A stretch of DNA of 64,000 nt, from the NCBI GenBank assembly GCA_003255025.1, contig QANY01013389.1:453106-517105 (forward strand). Direction: 5' to 3'. This stretch comes from Datisca glomerata (lineage: Eukaryota > Streptophyta > Magnoliopsida > Cucurbitales > Datiscaceae). Below the pieces are notes generated by a model that searched no databases, was not told the DNA's origin, and saw nothing but the letters and a program-made list of their open reading frames with translations. Below, in pieces: positions 1-10,385 of this stretch; the stretch's first letter is position 1, and each line of letters begins with the position of its first letter. A program made the translations under genes and the position numbers.

Positions 1-1669
1 TGTATGACAATCTTGTGGCATGGGAGTGGAGACTCAAATGGTTAACCTAGACATGTTATGGACATGTTGAATAGACTTGTAACAAATTAGTTTAGAGCCC
101 AAAACCGTTTACCAAGCACCAAATCTAATTGTTACACCTTTAGAGTATTTTTAAAATTACCTTAATCTTGAGTTGAATATGTAGCTTGACTTAGTTAGTT
201 ACAATCTTTGATATGTCAAATGAGTGAGTTTGAATTGACGGGCAATACCGCGGCTGGTGGGATTGCAATTCAGTTAAGTTAGAGTTACGTGATTCACATA
301 TATGAAAATTCGTGGTTCGATTGCGAAAGCAACAATATCACTTTATGCTTTATTGATGGGTGTGTGAATAAATTAAGCTAGCCAGATATTCAATGAATTG
401 AGTCATTGATTAAGACTTGTGAATTGTACGAGACAAACCACTATTATGTCTTTCTTATTCACAGTCAATAAATGAGTTAAGGAAATAATAGCAAGAGGGG
501 TAAAAGCGGTAATTTTATGTTATTCTCTTGTTACTGATATTTACGATGGGTATTATGTTAAAACATTCTATGGACCACGAAAATAAAATGGTTTATTCAC
601 ACCAACAAAAAACGCGGCGTGCATGAATCGAGAGTTGATTCGACATCGAACCTATAGTGGAGTCGCACAATGTCAGAATTAAATATGTCAGAAATTTATG
701 GAGATAAATTCACCAGGTATTTGAACCATTAGCTTTGTTCATGTGGGTTCATTCGGTCTCAGAAATAGCTCATGAGAATGGAAATAGAGAAACGGAGTAA
801 ATTAGATCAAAATGTGATTTAGTGCCAAAACATATTTCCTACACCTATATGTGATGGGTGATGTCACTTAATTAGTTAGGCGTGATTATATATATTAAAA
901 TTAATTATTTTATTATTTTTAATTATCGGATAATTAGTAAATAAAAATAAATGAATAAATGAATTGATAATTATCAATTAATTTATCAATTGGATTGATG
1001 GATCTCAATATAACTCAATTTCTAGGGAATATTACAATTTTCGGCAATTATGAATATAATATGGGGGTGAATTTTCAAAACTTTAAAAATATATGGGTAT
1101 ATTTATAAATATCAAAAATTACATTTTATCAATATCTAATGACGATCTGATTATAGATAAATCTCGGATAAAATACAGTTGCTTGTTAGCAAAGCAAAAG
1201 GAAACAAAACGTTTTCCCCTCCCTCCCACTTGTCGTCAAAAATTATGTTGAAGGAGAAAATATTTTATTTTTCTTTTTCAATCGTTTTGAGAGTCCACAA
1301 TCAAATTCCTACACAAAATTCTCGTGAGATATATTTTTGAAATTAACGGGTAGTTGTTGGTGGAAAAAATTCACATATCGTTCTCGGAGATCAAGTGCAT
1401 GATTCGGATCCCGAAACTTGAAGAACACGTCGAACACTCGAAGGAATTCCGCTAGTTCAGAAATTCTCTGATACAGAGTATAGGTGAAAAAATTATTTAT
1501 AACATTATCATCTCGTTTAATGTCATATATGCATGATCGCACGTTGTTTGATTTTCACTTATTTAATTTGATTAAATAAGTTAATTGGAAAAAAATTGAT
1601 ATTCCGTCCACGAACCGTTCGTGGTTCAAACTTATTTTTAATTAATTTTAAAATCAACCGGTCGCAACA
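1..1669 (+). repeat. Truncated LTR of the Copia-1 family
   Basis: This stretch is the reverse complement of the LTRs at 20476-22691 and 28355-30241. Shared blocks include the segment around GAGTGGAGACTCAAA near the left end and the terminal segment ending CAACCGGTCGCAACA at 1669. The LTR here therefore reads on the plus strand, opposite to Copia-1. Its first few hundred bases lie beyond the window edge. The sequence after 1669 does not resemble the internal start of Copia-1, so this is more likely a 3' or solo LTR than a 5' LTR. It contains no open gene. Confidence 0.85.
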
Positions 1670-1915
1670 ACAAGATGGTACCAGATTATCGTGTACCTAT
1701 CTTGTAATCTACAAGGCGGGTACGTGATAAGATGAGTACACGATCATCATGTACTATCTTGTAGTCTACAAGATGGTTACGGGGACATCTTGTAGACTAC
1801 AAGATTAGTACATGGACATTTTGTACCCATCTTGTAATCTATAAGATGAGTACACGATAATCATGTACTCGTCGTGTAGACTACAAGATGATTACATGTA
1901 CATCTTGTAAACCTT
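1670..1915. repeat. Cluster of short near-perfect palindromes
   Basis: About 245 bp made largely of inverted-repeat words. ATCTTGTAGTCTACAAGAT (1756-1774), ATCTTGTAGACTACAAGAT (1787-1805) and diverged versions at 1698-1716, 1829-1847 and 1871-1889 are each self-complementary around a central base. They alternate with a second palindrome type, AGTACACGAT...CATGTACT, near 1735-1755 and 1850-1870. The cluster abuts the LTR end. Function is unknown; the sequence could fold into several small hairpins or cruciforms. Confidence 0.8.
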
Positions 1916-3430
1916 AAAAGGGAAGATATGAAATAAATACCTAAATTCTTTTATTCTAACATTTGACAATATGATGGCAGCATCCTATAGTTATCTTCAG
2001 GTGACTCTCGAACTAATCTTAATGTATATTACATAGCTCTGCAAGCCTTATGGTAATTGATGTTGACACCAAGATCAAGTCGAACGTCTTCCATTATGTC
2101 ATTTGGCATAGATATTCATCCAACACTCGTGTATTTGGACCCTTCTGTGTTTTCTATTAAACAAAAATCGTGAGAAAATGATCAGATTGGTGAAATTAAA
2201 AAAGAACAATGATCAAATCGGTCATTTAGTACGTGTAGGGTTGTGAACTACAAAATATAAAAGTACATGAGTGTGAATTACATTTTAACCCTTATTTTTT
2301 CATAAAATCAAAGCACAAAAGTCCCCCTGATAAATTAAACTACACTAATACACCCACATTTTGAGATTATACCTTTCACGGTTTTTAGCGGTTGGGGCGA
2401 CTACACTTTGAGAACGTGAGGAATAATTCACATTCCATGGTTGTCATTTTATATGTATATAATTTTATATACGTTCTCAATGTACTTATGATGTAGCATC
2501 AAACTAGTGTGCAGTATCTTATGAGAATATAGACTGGGTATAGATTATACCAGATATGCATAAAATTATTTGCTGCGTGGAGGAATCTTAAAATTCAGTT
2601 TTTTTAAGTTTAGAAAAGTGCCTTTGTCGATTTTAGAGCTTCAATTTAAGATTAGTTCCTTTTTACACTTTTCGTTTTGGTTTGAAGGAAATCTGAAAGT
2701 GGGTATTTTTTTCTTCTTTGTTGTTATGATCGTGTCCCCTACTTGGTAACAACATTAACCCTAGATGTGTTATTTTTGTTCTTTGTGGTCTGGAATGTTT
2801 ATTTTTGTTAATTGTGGTCTCCAAATGTTCTTTTTTTGCTCCAAGTGTTTTATTTCCCAATCAGTTTTTCTTATTTATTATCACTAGATGTACCTCACGT
2901 GTCGTTGCACATATTAGGTAAGTTTGTAATTTTAACTGTTTATTTAATAAGTATTCCTTACATACAATATTTTTTGTTCGCATTTTTCGTTATGTTTTGT
3001 ATCCTCTAATCTAACTAAAATATTTAAATATTGAGATAAGATAGACTAAAAAAATAGAAGTTCATATTTTATGCAATTAAAATATTAAAATGATAAAATG
3101 GTTTATTTTTATGTTAGAAATCATCCTCAACTTTTAGAATGAGAATATAAAATGTTTTATATTGTAGTTACAATGTTCAAAGAATTAGGAATGCATGGGT
3201 TAATAAAAAGCATAGGAGGAACAATACAGCATTTTTTGGTTTCCAGTTACCAAAAAAAAATATTTTTTTGTTTCAGATTAAAACTATAAAACTATTGAAA
3301 AAAATTGAAGACAAAAATTAGTGGAGACTTTATGCACAAAATGCTCACGCAAAAATCCTTACACAATCTCAAAATCACATATTTTAATTTAATTTTTTCA
3401 AAGAAATCACTAATCTTCAAAGAGTATGTA
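1916..3430. other. AT-rich DNA without recognisable gene
   Basis: The short open frames here are low-complexity and match no family I know. A poly-pyrimidine and T-rich patch lies around 2660-2860. I see no splice-consistent coding exons and no transposon termini. Confidence 0.5.
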
Positions 3431-3593
3431 GATTCTCCATCCCATTCTGTTTACTACAGTAGATCATTTAACTTAATATCTTCCGCTTGTCACAAAGATT
3501 CTCCATCCCATTCTCTTTACTCCAGCAGGTCATTTAACTTAATATCTTCCGCTTGTCACAAAGATTTTAACTTAATATCTTCCACTTGTAAGG
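3431..3593. repeat. 66-bp tandem repeat, about 2.5 copies
   Basis: Units begin at 3431, 3497 and 3563 with GATTCTCCATCCCATTCT or its derivative and continue through a segment ending TCTTCCGCTTGTCACAAA. The third copy lacks the middle of the unit. Because 66 is a multiple of three the array stays open in one plus-strand frame, but nothing suggests that it is translated. Confidence 0.85.
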
Positions 3594-4421
3594 TCTAAAT
3601 GTTGTTTTTTTATATAACAGTGGTACAAAATTTGGTAGAGTAAATAAACTATATGTGATTGTAACCTTTATATAATATATCATTTTAGTGTACATAAAAT
3701 AAAATGATTATATTAAATAAATGATAATGTAATGCAATATATTATGTTTGATATTATTGTAGTTATATTGACATAAACGTAATTATTATATTTTTCAAAG
3801 TATATAATTTTTAATTAATGCTTAATATTTATAATAATATTAGATGATGCTTATTTATGTAAATTGATAAATAAAAATATATAAAAGCAGAAGGGTTTTG
3901 TGGCTATAGGTTTTCACGACAGTGGATGAGGCGTTGTGAGTCAGAGCTACTGTGCTTGGAGTCACTGTTTCGGTGGTGTTCCTTCTGAAGTTGTGAAGAA
4001 TCTGCATATTTATTCTACTGTCCTTCTTACACCATTTTTTATCAAATCATAAATCTCAAATCCAACAATGTATCAGGTATAGGTAGGTGCATAAAATTAA
4101 TTTGTTAGAGATTTGGGATTTTGGTTCTTTTTCCTTATGTTGTGCACTGGTTGTCCTCAGTTGAGGTATGGGTCGTGTACGGAAGGATTTTTCCTAGTTA
4201 TCTTGGTTATTTTCCCTTAAATTTTTAGTTTTTCTTGTCATGTGGGGTCATGAACCACCGTATAGGGGATGGTTTCCATGTGGGTTTGATGGAGGTTGAG
4301 CTGCTAGACACTTGAGGTCTTGATTTTCTTTCTGACCGGTTGAGGTGAGTAAGGGCTTGGACGAAATAGAATTAAAACCCAACAAATTCTCACAGACAAA
4401 TACTAAAGAACATGGAAAAAC
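3594..4421. other. AT-rich spacer without recognisable gene
   Basis: The first 300 bases are extremely AT-rich. The part from about 3890 to 4400 has more balanced composition but no long open frame and no recognised domain. It ends where the left arm of the inverted-repeat relic begins. Confidence 0.4.
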
Positions 4422-5180
4422 CACGCGTTGCTTGATGATCCGTCATGGGGTCTGTAAAAATCAAGAATGATCGTGAAAATAGCAGGCAAGGCACGTGGGG
4501 GTGCCCCACCTACTGCACTCCAACGATCAAGTCAGTAGAGTGTTTTAAATAAAATTAGCAATATGGAGAATTACTTACTGTTTAATGGAGATCATTATAT
4601 ATTTATAATGATTTTCTGTATCAGTCAAACGTCTAGGTTTATTATATCTTCTTCCTTATTTTGATAAGGAATGATGATATTCATGAAAAATATTCTTTGA
4701 TTAAGATATTTGGGTTATCATCTTATCATCTTTATGTGCGCTTATCCTTTCTCTGTATGACTGATTATTATATCTTATTGTGACAGGAAAATGCTATCGG
4801 CCATCTCGAGTAGCCACGATTCTAGGTATGAGATTACCTCGTCATCAGTGTGACCTCGGTAGTGTAAGTATAGCTGAGGTCGTGCCCATCGTTATGGTAG
4901 TGGAGGGTGCCTCGGTCATCATGGTGACTTCGGTCATGGAGGAGTCCTCGGGTTGGACTTAATGTAGGCCTTACTCGAGAATGGGAGTATTGGGCTTTGT
5001 CGAAAATATTATTGAGTGGGTTTTAGTCCGGGTGTTTTTTCTCCCCTATAGTTTGCCCTCACTTCTTGAGTCTGACTGCATAGCGATAGAGTCGGGAAGT
5101 ATATATGTTCTTGAGGGAGCCATGAGCTTTTACCTAAGATTTTGTCTGTGTATTTAATTGAGTGTGAAGCATATACTAAG
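4422..5180 (+). repeat. Left arm of long inverted repeat
   Basis: Matches the reverse complement of 8095-8872. Examples are the word GGGTCTGTAAAAATCAAGAA near 4450, the block around CTTCTTGAGTCTG near 5065, and the inner limit at ATATACTAA (5171-5179). Substitutions and small indels are frequent, so the arms are not recent. The outer limit is at CACGCGTTGCT (4422 on). Confidence 0.8.
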
Positions 5181-6079
5181 GCGCTGTGGTCACCAAGCAG
5201 TGGAGTTTGTGCCCAAATATCTAAGTATTTGATACGGGTCATGATGGTGTCTCAGAGCATCTTGTGTCTGAGTCATCTTTCTTCACATTTGTCAATTGAC
5301 TCTTGGTAAAAATGTCATTATCTTGATTAATTTTGGACTTCTTCATGTAATGATGTGCGTGATTGTGTTAGGACCTGAAGCTTTATGGTTCAAGTTCGTG
5401 CGAGTTGCTTCGAGTAATCATTGAGATTGAATCCCTATGATTTTCATCTGGCAGTCAAGCGGCTTGAATTGAATCGGTGGTCATAACAATAAAACTTTTA
5501 CACCTTCGTCTAAATGCATGGTGAGGATTAGTGTTAAGATTGAATTCCTTTGATCTAGGCATGCAGTAGGACGTCATTCTGTTGGGATTGCTTCACTATG
5601 AGGTTGACTTGACGTTGTGACGTTATAGAATCTTTTCAAGAGTATGATTTTTCTGTAATCCTACGTTGCATTCTCATGATGATCCATACTTGATCATGTA
5701 TCTGATACATTACTTTGGCATCTCATGTCGAAGGTTTTAATGCTTTGGTTGTTGACTTTTTCTCGTAACTCAATGCTTGAGTTTTTTGTCTATCCAAGTC
5801 ACATAGTGATTATGTTGTCTAAATTAATAGTGTTTTTCCAGTGTAGCTTGGTACAATGAATGTCTTTGAGCTAACGTTGATGTAAATCGAGCGGTTCTTC
5901 TCTTAGAGAACAAACTTTTGAGCATCGATAAGGTGATGCCCCCATCGCCATGTCCTGTGTTCAACAATATTATGAAGTTATGGAAAGTCTTTAACGTTTA
6001 TGCCCCAAGGTATCGACCAAATTTGTTCCGTTGAGTAGTGGGTTTGTATTCGACCTTGTTGTGAGATTTTGTCTAACCT
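5181..6079. other. Internal segment of the inverted-repeat relic
   Basis: No domain recognised and no long open frame on either strand. Base composition resembles the rest of the relic rather than the AT-rich flanks, so I treat it as decayed element interior. Confidence 0.4.
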
Positions 6080-6585
6080 GAGTACCATAGTCATCAGTGT
6101 GACTTAGGATGTCATTTTTATAATTGTGATTCTGGATACCGTAGTTATCTGATAACTTCGGGTATCGTAACCATCTATGTGATGCAGGGTACTACAGTTA
6201 TATAGGTAACTTCGGGTACCTTAACCATCTATGTGAAGTAGCGTAATATAGTCATCTGGGGTTACTTTGGGTATCTTAGCCATCTGTGTGACTGAAGGGT
6301 ATCATAGTCATTTATGTGACTTTGGGTTCCATAGTCATCCGAGCAACGATCGTGGTCATTTACATGACTTCAGTTCTCATAATCATCTGAGTGAAGGTCG
6401 TAGTCATCTATGTGACTTCGGATCTCACAATTATCTGAATGAGTGTCGTGGTCATCTGTGTGACTTCGGATCTCATAGTCATGTGACTGAAGGTCATAGT
6501 TATCTGTGTGACTTCAGATCTCATAGTCATCTGAGTGAAGGTCGTAGTCATCCGTGTGACTTCGGGTATTGCAAAATACCATCAC
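6080..6585 (+). repeat. Degenerate tandem repeats, 48-bp unit
   Basis: Repeated words such as CATCTGTGTGACTTCGG and CATAGTCATCTGAGTGAAGG recur roughly every 48 bp, most regularly from 6267 to 6580. The unit length is a multiple of three, so a plus-strand frame stays open for 120 codons with a 16-residue repeat (SHLCDFGSH and variants). The frame has no recognised domain and the regularity is a by-product of the repeat. Tandem repeats between pol and LTR are common in large plant Gypsy elements. Confidence 0.75.
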
Positions 6586-6691
6586 GGTCCTTTTACCCTA
6601 TGATCTTTCCTCTTAGTCATATTTGGTGAGTTGGAGGTCTCGACGGTAGTCATCTGAACATCTCATGTTCATATGTGCCAGGAAATATTAT

Positions 6692-7115
6692 CGTGGTCTT
6701 TTGCCCTAGGTAGGGTCTTTTTTCAAATCATCTTATGTGATAAGGATGTCTCGTTAGGCCGTCGCCCTGGGTGAGATCTTTCGTCCAAGGGTTCTTTGAC
6801 CTCGGGTGCCACGGGATACTTCCGTGGTCCTTTTGCCCTATGTAGGGTCTTTCTTCGGATCATCCTTAGTTATCGGGAGGTCTCGTTAGGCCGTCCCCTT
6901 GGTTGAGGTCTTTCATCCAAACATCTTGTGTGCTCAGGTGCTACGAGATACTTTCGTGATCCTTTTGCCCTATACAGGGCCTTTCTCTGGATCATCCTTA
7001 GTGATCAGGATGCCTCGTCAGGCCGTCGCCTTGGTTGAGGTCTTTCGTCTGAACATCTCGCGTGCTTGGGTGCCACGAGATACTTTCGTGGTCCTTTTGC
7101 CGTATATAAGGTCTT
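6692..7115 (+). repeat. 132-bp tandem repeat, about 3.2 copies
   Basis: Units start at 6692, 6823, 6955 and 7087 with CGTGGTCCTTTTGCC, giving spacings of 131, 132 and 132 bases. Each carries TCTCGTTAGGCCGTC in the middle and GGTGCCACGAGATAC at the end. The fourth copy is cut short after about 30 bases. Confidence 0.85.
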
Positions 7116-7343
7116 TTATAATGTTTTGAGTATCAGTCCGGCTTTACTTCCGCATGCATTTGTAGAGCCATTTGTGTCGAGCGCCCATTCCATGTCTGAA
7201 GGTTCTTTCCCGTGCCTTTAACCATTGTGTCATCTTGCGTGACATATTGTGTACGGCCTGAGTCCTCATTCTCTTGGGATGGCGTCATCCCTACCACAAA
7301 GTCAGTGAGCGCTTGAGCCTTGATTGTGGCTGAGGTTTGTATC

Positions 7344-7714
7344 TTAAGTTGAACTCTCTGAGTGCTTCCATATCTTTCGCATGTTCTCTTGGAACATTTT
7401 GTTGACTAAATGTTGATAGGCGGTTCCTGCATTCTTCAGTACAAACGACATGACTTTGTAGCAATAAGTCCTCCTCTCAGTCACGAAGGTCATCTTTTTT
7501 GGGCTTCGATGGATGCATGAGTATCTGATTACACCCAGAGAAGGCATCCATGAGACTGAGCATAACCCCCCCCCCCCAACGTTGTTGCGTACATTGATTG
7601 ATTAATTTTTAGAAGAGGGAAGTTGTCCTTTGGGCATGCTTTATTCGGGTCATTGAAGCTTGTAGAGGACTTCGACTTTCCGTTCTTCATCTTTTCCTTT
7701 ACCATGTTGGCCAA
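7344..7714 (-). pseudogene. Broken Ty3/Gypsy reverse transcriptase fragment
   Basis: Reading on the minus strand from 7714, the translation shows the Gypsy reverse-transcriptase words NKACPKDNFPL and, after a frameshift and a run of ten C's on the plus strand (about 7567-7576), FVTERRTYCYKVM and LKNAGTAYQHLVNKMF. These correspond to the stretch before the catalytic YxDD box. The NKACPKD form is typical of plant Tat/Athila-like or Retand-like Gypsy lineages. YxDD, RNase H and integrase are not seen nearby. The piece is non-functional. Confidence 0.85.
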
Positions 7715-7734
7715 ATAGCCGGGAAGTGTACCTC

Positions 7735-8050
7735 TCAGGTCTTGATAATTATGCTTGCTCTCTAGTGTGAGCGTTTGTATAATCTATGACCTCTCAGGTA
7801 TTGCTTAATATCTCACAGGGGTATTTATGTAATTTGTGACTTTCGAGTCTTGATAATTACGCTTGTTTTCTCGTGGAAGCACTTGCGACATCTCAGATCT
7901 TGGTAATCTCTCTCGTCTAAGAATTTATATAATCTGTGACATCTCAAATCTTGATAATTAAGTTTGCTCTCTTGTGGGAGCATGTGCATAATTTATGACT
8001 TCACAGATCCTGATAAATAAGATTGCTCTCTCGTGAGAGCATTTGCGTAA
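7735..8050. repeat. Degenerate tandem repeat, unit about 60 bp
   Basis: Five or so diverged units contain TCTTGATAATTA, then GCTCTCTCGTG and GAGC, then TGTATAATCTATGACCTCT-like words. They lie between the reverse-transcriptase fragment and the right arm. No coding potential. Confidence 0.7.
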
Positions 8051-8094
8051 GTTTATGTTTTGATTGCACTTATATATTCCTAGGGGATTCACAC

Positions 8095-8872
8095 TTTAGT
8101 ATATGCTGCACACTTGATTAAATACACAGACAGAATCTTGGGTAAAAGCTCATGGCTCCCTCAGGAACATATATACTTCCGGACTCTATCGCTATCCTCC
8201 AGACTCAAGAAGTGGGGATAAAATGTAGGGGAGAAAAAACACTGGGGTTAAAGCCCACTCATTAATATTTTCGAGCAAGGCCCAATACTCCCGTTCTAGG
8301 GGAGGGCCCACATTAAGTTTAAACCGAAGACTCCTCCATGACCGAAGTCACCATGATAACTGAGGCACCCTCTACGACCAGATCGATGGACACAACCCTA
8401 CCTATACTTACACTACCGAGGCACACAAATAACCAAGGTAATCTCATACCTAGGATCATGGCTACTCAAGATACCCGATCTCATTTTTCTGTCACGATAA
8501 GATATAATAATCAGTCATATGAGGAAAGAATATATACACATCAAATCTATCATGTAATCTCAATGGTTGTTAAATATAATAAGATGATAACCAAAATATC
8601 CTGATCAATGAATATTCTCCATGAATATCTCCATCCCTTATTAGAATAAGAAGGAAGATACACTGAACTTGGACGTTTGACTGATATAGAAAATCATTAT
8701 AAATATATGATGATCTCATTAAACGGTAAACAATTCTTCATATTGCTAAACACTCTACTGACTTGATCGTCGCAGTGCATTAGGTGGGGCACCGCCCCGG
8801 TGCCATGCCTACTGCTTTCACGATCGTTCTTGATTTTTACAGACCCTTGGACGAATCACCGAGCGACGCGTG
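8095..8872 (-). repeat. Right arm of long inverted repeat
   Basis: Reverse complement of 4422-5180. It includes GGCACCGCCCCGGTGCC near 8788-8804, a short perfect palindrome that is less perfect in the left arm. The outer limit is at GACGCGTG (about 8865-8872). An 88-codon plus-strand frame inside the arm (from 8338) has no recognised domain and is fortuitous. Confidence 0.8.
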
Positions 8873-10385
8873 ATGAGCTCATCGACAGTCGATGCAGGCA
8901 TATTTTCACATCAACAGTATAAATTATTAATAGATCAAACTTTAAGGGTGTAAATTAAATTTTTCTCAATAGATTATTTCAAAAAGCAGCTATTAAAAAG
9001 GGTGTGAAGTTTTAAAAAGTAATCATTAGAAAGTAACCATTGAAATAATACATTTTCTTAGATTAGTTTTTATTTGAAAAAGCGACTATTATAAAGGGTG
9101 TGAAGTTTTAAAAACTAAAACCAATCATATTCAGATGTGTATAATTGATGGGTAAAATTGTAATTAAATAAAAAAATTGGATAGAAATGGAAAAGAAAGT
9201 TTTTCACATGATTGTGCCTTTTTACATATTATAGATTGTTTAAAGCATGTACTTTTATTTGAGTAATTTTGGACCGACTAAATTATTGATTAAATTTTAA
9301 ATGTTCAAATAAGTATCATTTATTCATAAATTGATTTGGAAAATTATTTCAATGAGTGATACAACTACAATTATATGAGTGAATGACATGTTACTTGGTC
9401 AATTAAATCTTAGTTCATAAGTTGATGGGTTTAGAATTATTATTTTCATTTACAAGAATTTCATAATGAGGGAAAGTTGGATAGTTTTTTCTATATACAT
9501 GTTAGTTTTCATAATATAAATCTTGACATAATTGATATTTCTATATAAATAAGGCAACACTAGAGGATAGGGAACCTAGTTTGTCAATCTGTAGTTATAA
9601 GGTCTCCACTAAGGATATGACAATGTTAAAAAATATATTTTTACAAATATAACTACAAAAAAAATTCATTTACAATATAATAAAATATGCTAAAATTAAC
9701 TTTATTAGATTTAATATTAGCATTGCTCATCAGGAAAATTAATACATACTAATTGTAAAAATTTACTTACAAAATGTAAATAAATGAAAAAATAAGAGAA
9801 TTGGGAAAGGAGAATTATTTAAGTGACAGAAAACAGGATGAATACTAGAGATCAGGAATATTGATTACAATGTCTACAAAAAAATGAATGTGTACATATC
9901 AAAAATACAACCTCGAGCTCTATTCCAACCATATCTTACTACCATCTGCAAAAACGATCGACATATTTGAGACAGATACGGAAGCGGGACTAAAGAACTC
10001 CAAGTATGACTCGAACCCAGACGAGTAATCTGATTTCGTAACTATACAGTGACAATGTAAAGATTAAGCTTCAGTAGATCACAGCTTTAGAAAACAATTC
10101 ACTCTTTGGTTGATCACAGTCCTTAATGGCCAGATTTTGGAGACTTGTCCTCTGCATATTACATTGCCAATATGTCAAGAGTTTAGAGAATCATAAACTT
10201 ATATAAGACCTTAAACATGAAAATAAACAGAGAATTTGTGGTTTATATGTTAACTCCGGTCTCTACACTGATACCTGTCAAGCTAAAATACGAGCGCATG
10301 TATGTTTAAACCATCATCAATCATATATTAATTTACTTCAACTTTCATCTTAACCAATTGATTGACAAAGGGTTGTGAATGATAG
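8873..10385. other. AT-rich intergenic region downstream of the CAX gene
   Basis: Contains a diverged direct repeat: GGGTGTGAAGTTTTAAAAA occurs near 9000 and again near 9092, each preceded by a related AAAGC-GACTATTA-like segment. The part nearest 10386 presumably includes the 3' untranslated region of the CAX gene (minus strand), but I cannot fix a polyadenylation site. No gene recognised. Confidence 0.45.

Larger units (their letters stand above)
4422..8872. mobile_element. Gypsy-related relic framed by long inverted repeats
   Basis: Two arms of about 760-780 bp (4422-5180 and 8095-8872) are reverse complements of one another along nearly their whole length. Between them lie a broken Ty3/Gypsy reverse transcriptase on the minus strand and three tandem-repeat families (48, 132 and about 60 bp). 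The arms look like LTR sequence. A normal LTR retrotransposon has direct, not inverted, terminal repeats, so this is either a rearranged pair of Gypsy copies or a foldback-type element that took up retroelement sequence. I found no clear target-site duplication outside the arms. Confidence 0.65.

Noticed and set aside
1675..1685. TGGTACCAGA after the LTR end, resembling an initiator-Met primer-binding site
   Set aside because: It lies in the palindrome cluster, is displaced from the LTR end, matches only partly and is not followed by Copia-1-like leader sequence.
6267..6629. 120-codon open frame with a 16-residue repeat
   Set aside because: The frame is open because the 48-bp unit is a multiple of three and lacks stops; there is no known domain and no supporting splice or promoter context.
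8338..8604. 88-codon plus-strand frame
   Set aside because: Lies within the right inverted-repeat arm; the mirror-image sequence in the left arm does not keep it open, and there is no domain.
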